From the NCBI GenBank assembly GCA_964525995.1, contig CAZGIM010000005.1, positions 165,128 to 229,127 of the forward strand: a DNA stretch of 64,000 bases. Reading direction: 5' to 3'. This DNA is from CAIVAT01 sp964525995. Its GTDB lineage: Bacteria > Bacteroidota > Bacteroidia > Bacteroidales > FEN-979. The position numbers and the translations under genes are program-made. Positions 63,804 through 64,000 of this stretch are shown one piece after another. The notes under the pieces were generated by a model. That model saw nothing but the letters and a program-made list of their open reading frames with translations, had not been told where the DNA came from and made no database searches. How positions within the stretch are numbered: the first letter of the stretch is position 1; every line of letters begins with the position of its first letter.

Positions 63804-63959
63804 ATGAATATTAATCTCAAAATCCTATTGAAAAATCCACGTTTGGCCATTTTCCCTGCCGTAATCATTATTTTGATAGTCTTATCTTTCAAATTTGGAT
63901 TTTCCAGAACTTGGAACCGTATATCTACATGTAATGATTTATTAACAATACTCCGTTAA
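63804..63959 (+). CDS. Short GspM-like membrane protein, possibly truncated
   Basis: 51 codons, ATG directly after the previous stop: a basic start (MNINLKILLKNPRL), one membrane helix (AIFPAVIIILIVLSFKFGF) and a short tail. Its position after GspL and layout suit GspM, but GspM is about 160 residues. After the stop another frame stays open to the window end (LKTHAANLPIFKHC), so a frameshift is possible. The edge prevents a decision. Confidence 0.4.
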   Translation: MNINLKILLKNPRLAIFPAVIIILIVLSFKFGFSRTWNRISTCNDLLTILR

Positions 63960-64000
63960 AAACTCATGCAGCTAACCTCCCGATATTCAAGCACTGCTCA

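Noticed and set aside
1..64000. CRISPR arrays, tRNA or rRNA genes
   Set aside because: No regularly spaced direct repeats and no cloverleaf or rRNA-like stretches were seen on reading the intergenic regions.

Overview
The window looks like a chromosomal segment of a Bacteroidota bacterium, probably an anaerobic member of the Bacteroidales or a relative. The evidence is type IX secretion (T9SS) sorting tails on secreted enzymes, a DUF3857/transglutaminase protein, a Fibrobacter-type paralogous lipoprotein, DUF6146 and DUF6600 proteins, and many start-proximal TAnnTTTG promoter boxes typical of this phylum. No rRNA, tRNA or CRISPR array was seen.

Bases 1-34,200 are a mosaic of ordinary and cell-envelope genes. 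They include surface proteins and lipoproteins (two of them damaged genes), hybrid and simple sensor histidine kinases, an M1 aminopeptidase, an SGNH hydrolase with a PKD domain, a secreted pullulanase, and a membrane protein with seven TPRs. A large STAS-plus-phosphotransferase-like fusion, an aldo/keto reductase coupled to a secreted glycosidase-like protein, a divergent nicotinamidase / nicotinate phosphoribosyltransferase pair (NAD salvage), a DUF6600 protein, a cysteate-synthase-like enzyme and a YjgR-type ATPase follow.

Bases 34,200-53,650 hold the core of the window, a dense anaerobic purine/urate catabolism cluster of the E. coli yge-ygf type. guaD faces away from a rightward operon (ygfK, two fold-type II PLP enzymes, an XdhD-like molybdenum hydroxylase, ssnA, hydA). 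That operon converges on a leftward operon (xdhA, xdhB, ygeY, ygeW). A yefM-yoeB toxin-antitoxin pair sits where the two operons meet. The usual diaminopropionate ammonia-lyase (ygeX) and carbamate kinase (yqeA) are absent from the window. The two adjacent PLP enzymes are the obvious candidates for the missing lyase step. Purines would be deaminated and hydroxylated by the molybdo-flavin/iron-sulfur enzymes, reduced and opened with YgfK, SsnA and HydA, and processed to amino-acid-like C3 units by YgeY, YgeW and the PLP enzymes.

Bases 53,640-58,050 are genomic debris around a CotH-family T9SS protein: a DUF1016-like fragment, a 248-bp MITE-like inverted-repeat element, an Rhs tail fragment, two AT-rich orphan genes and a multiply frameshifted IS3-type transposase. 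The MITE-like repeat recurs in part at two other places in the window.

Bases 58,292 to the right end begin an AT-rich type II secretion / type IV pilus-like operon: pseudopilin, minimal prepilin peptidase, GspE ATPase, GspD secretin, a GspL/PilM-like protein and a short GspM-like protein. It continues beyond the window.
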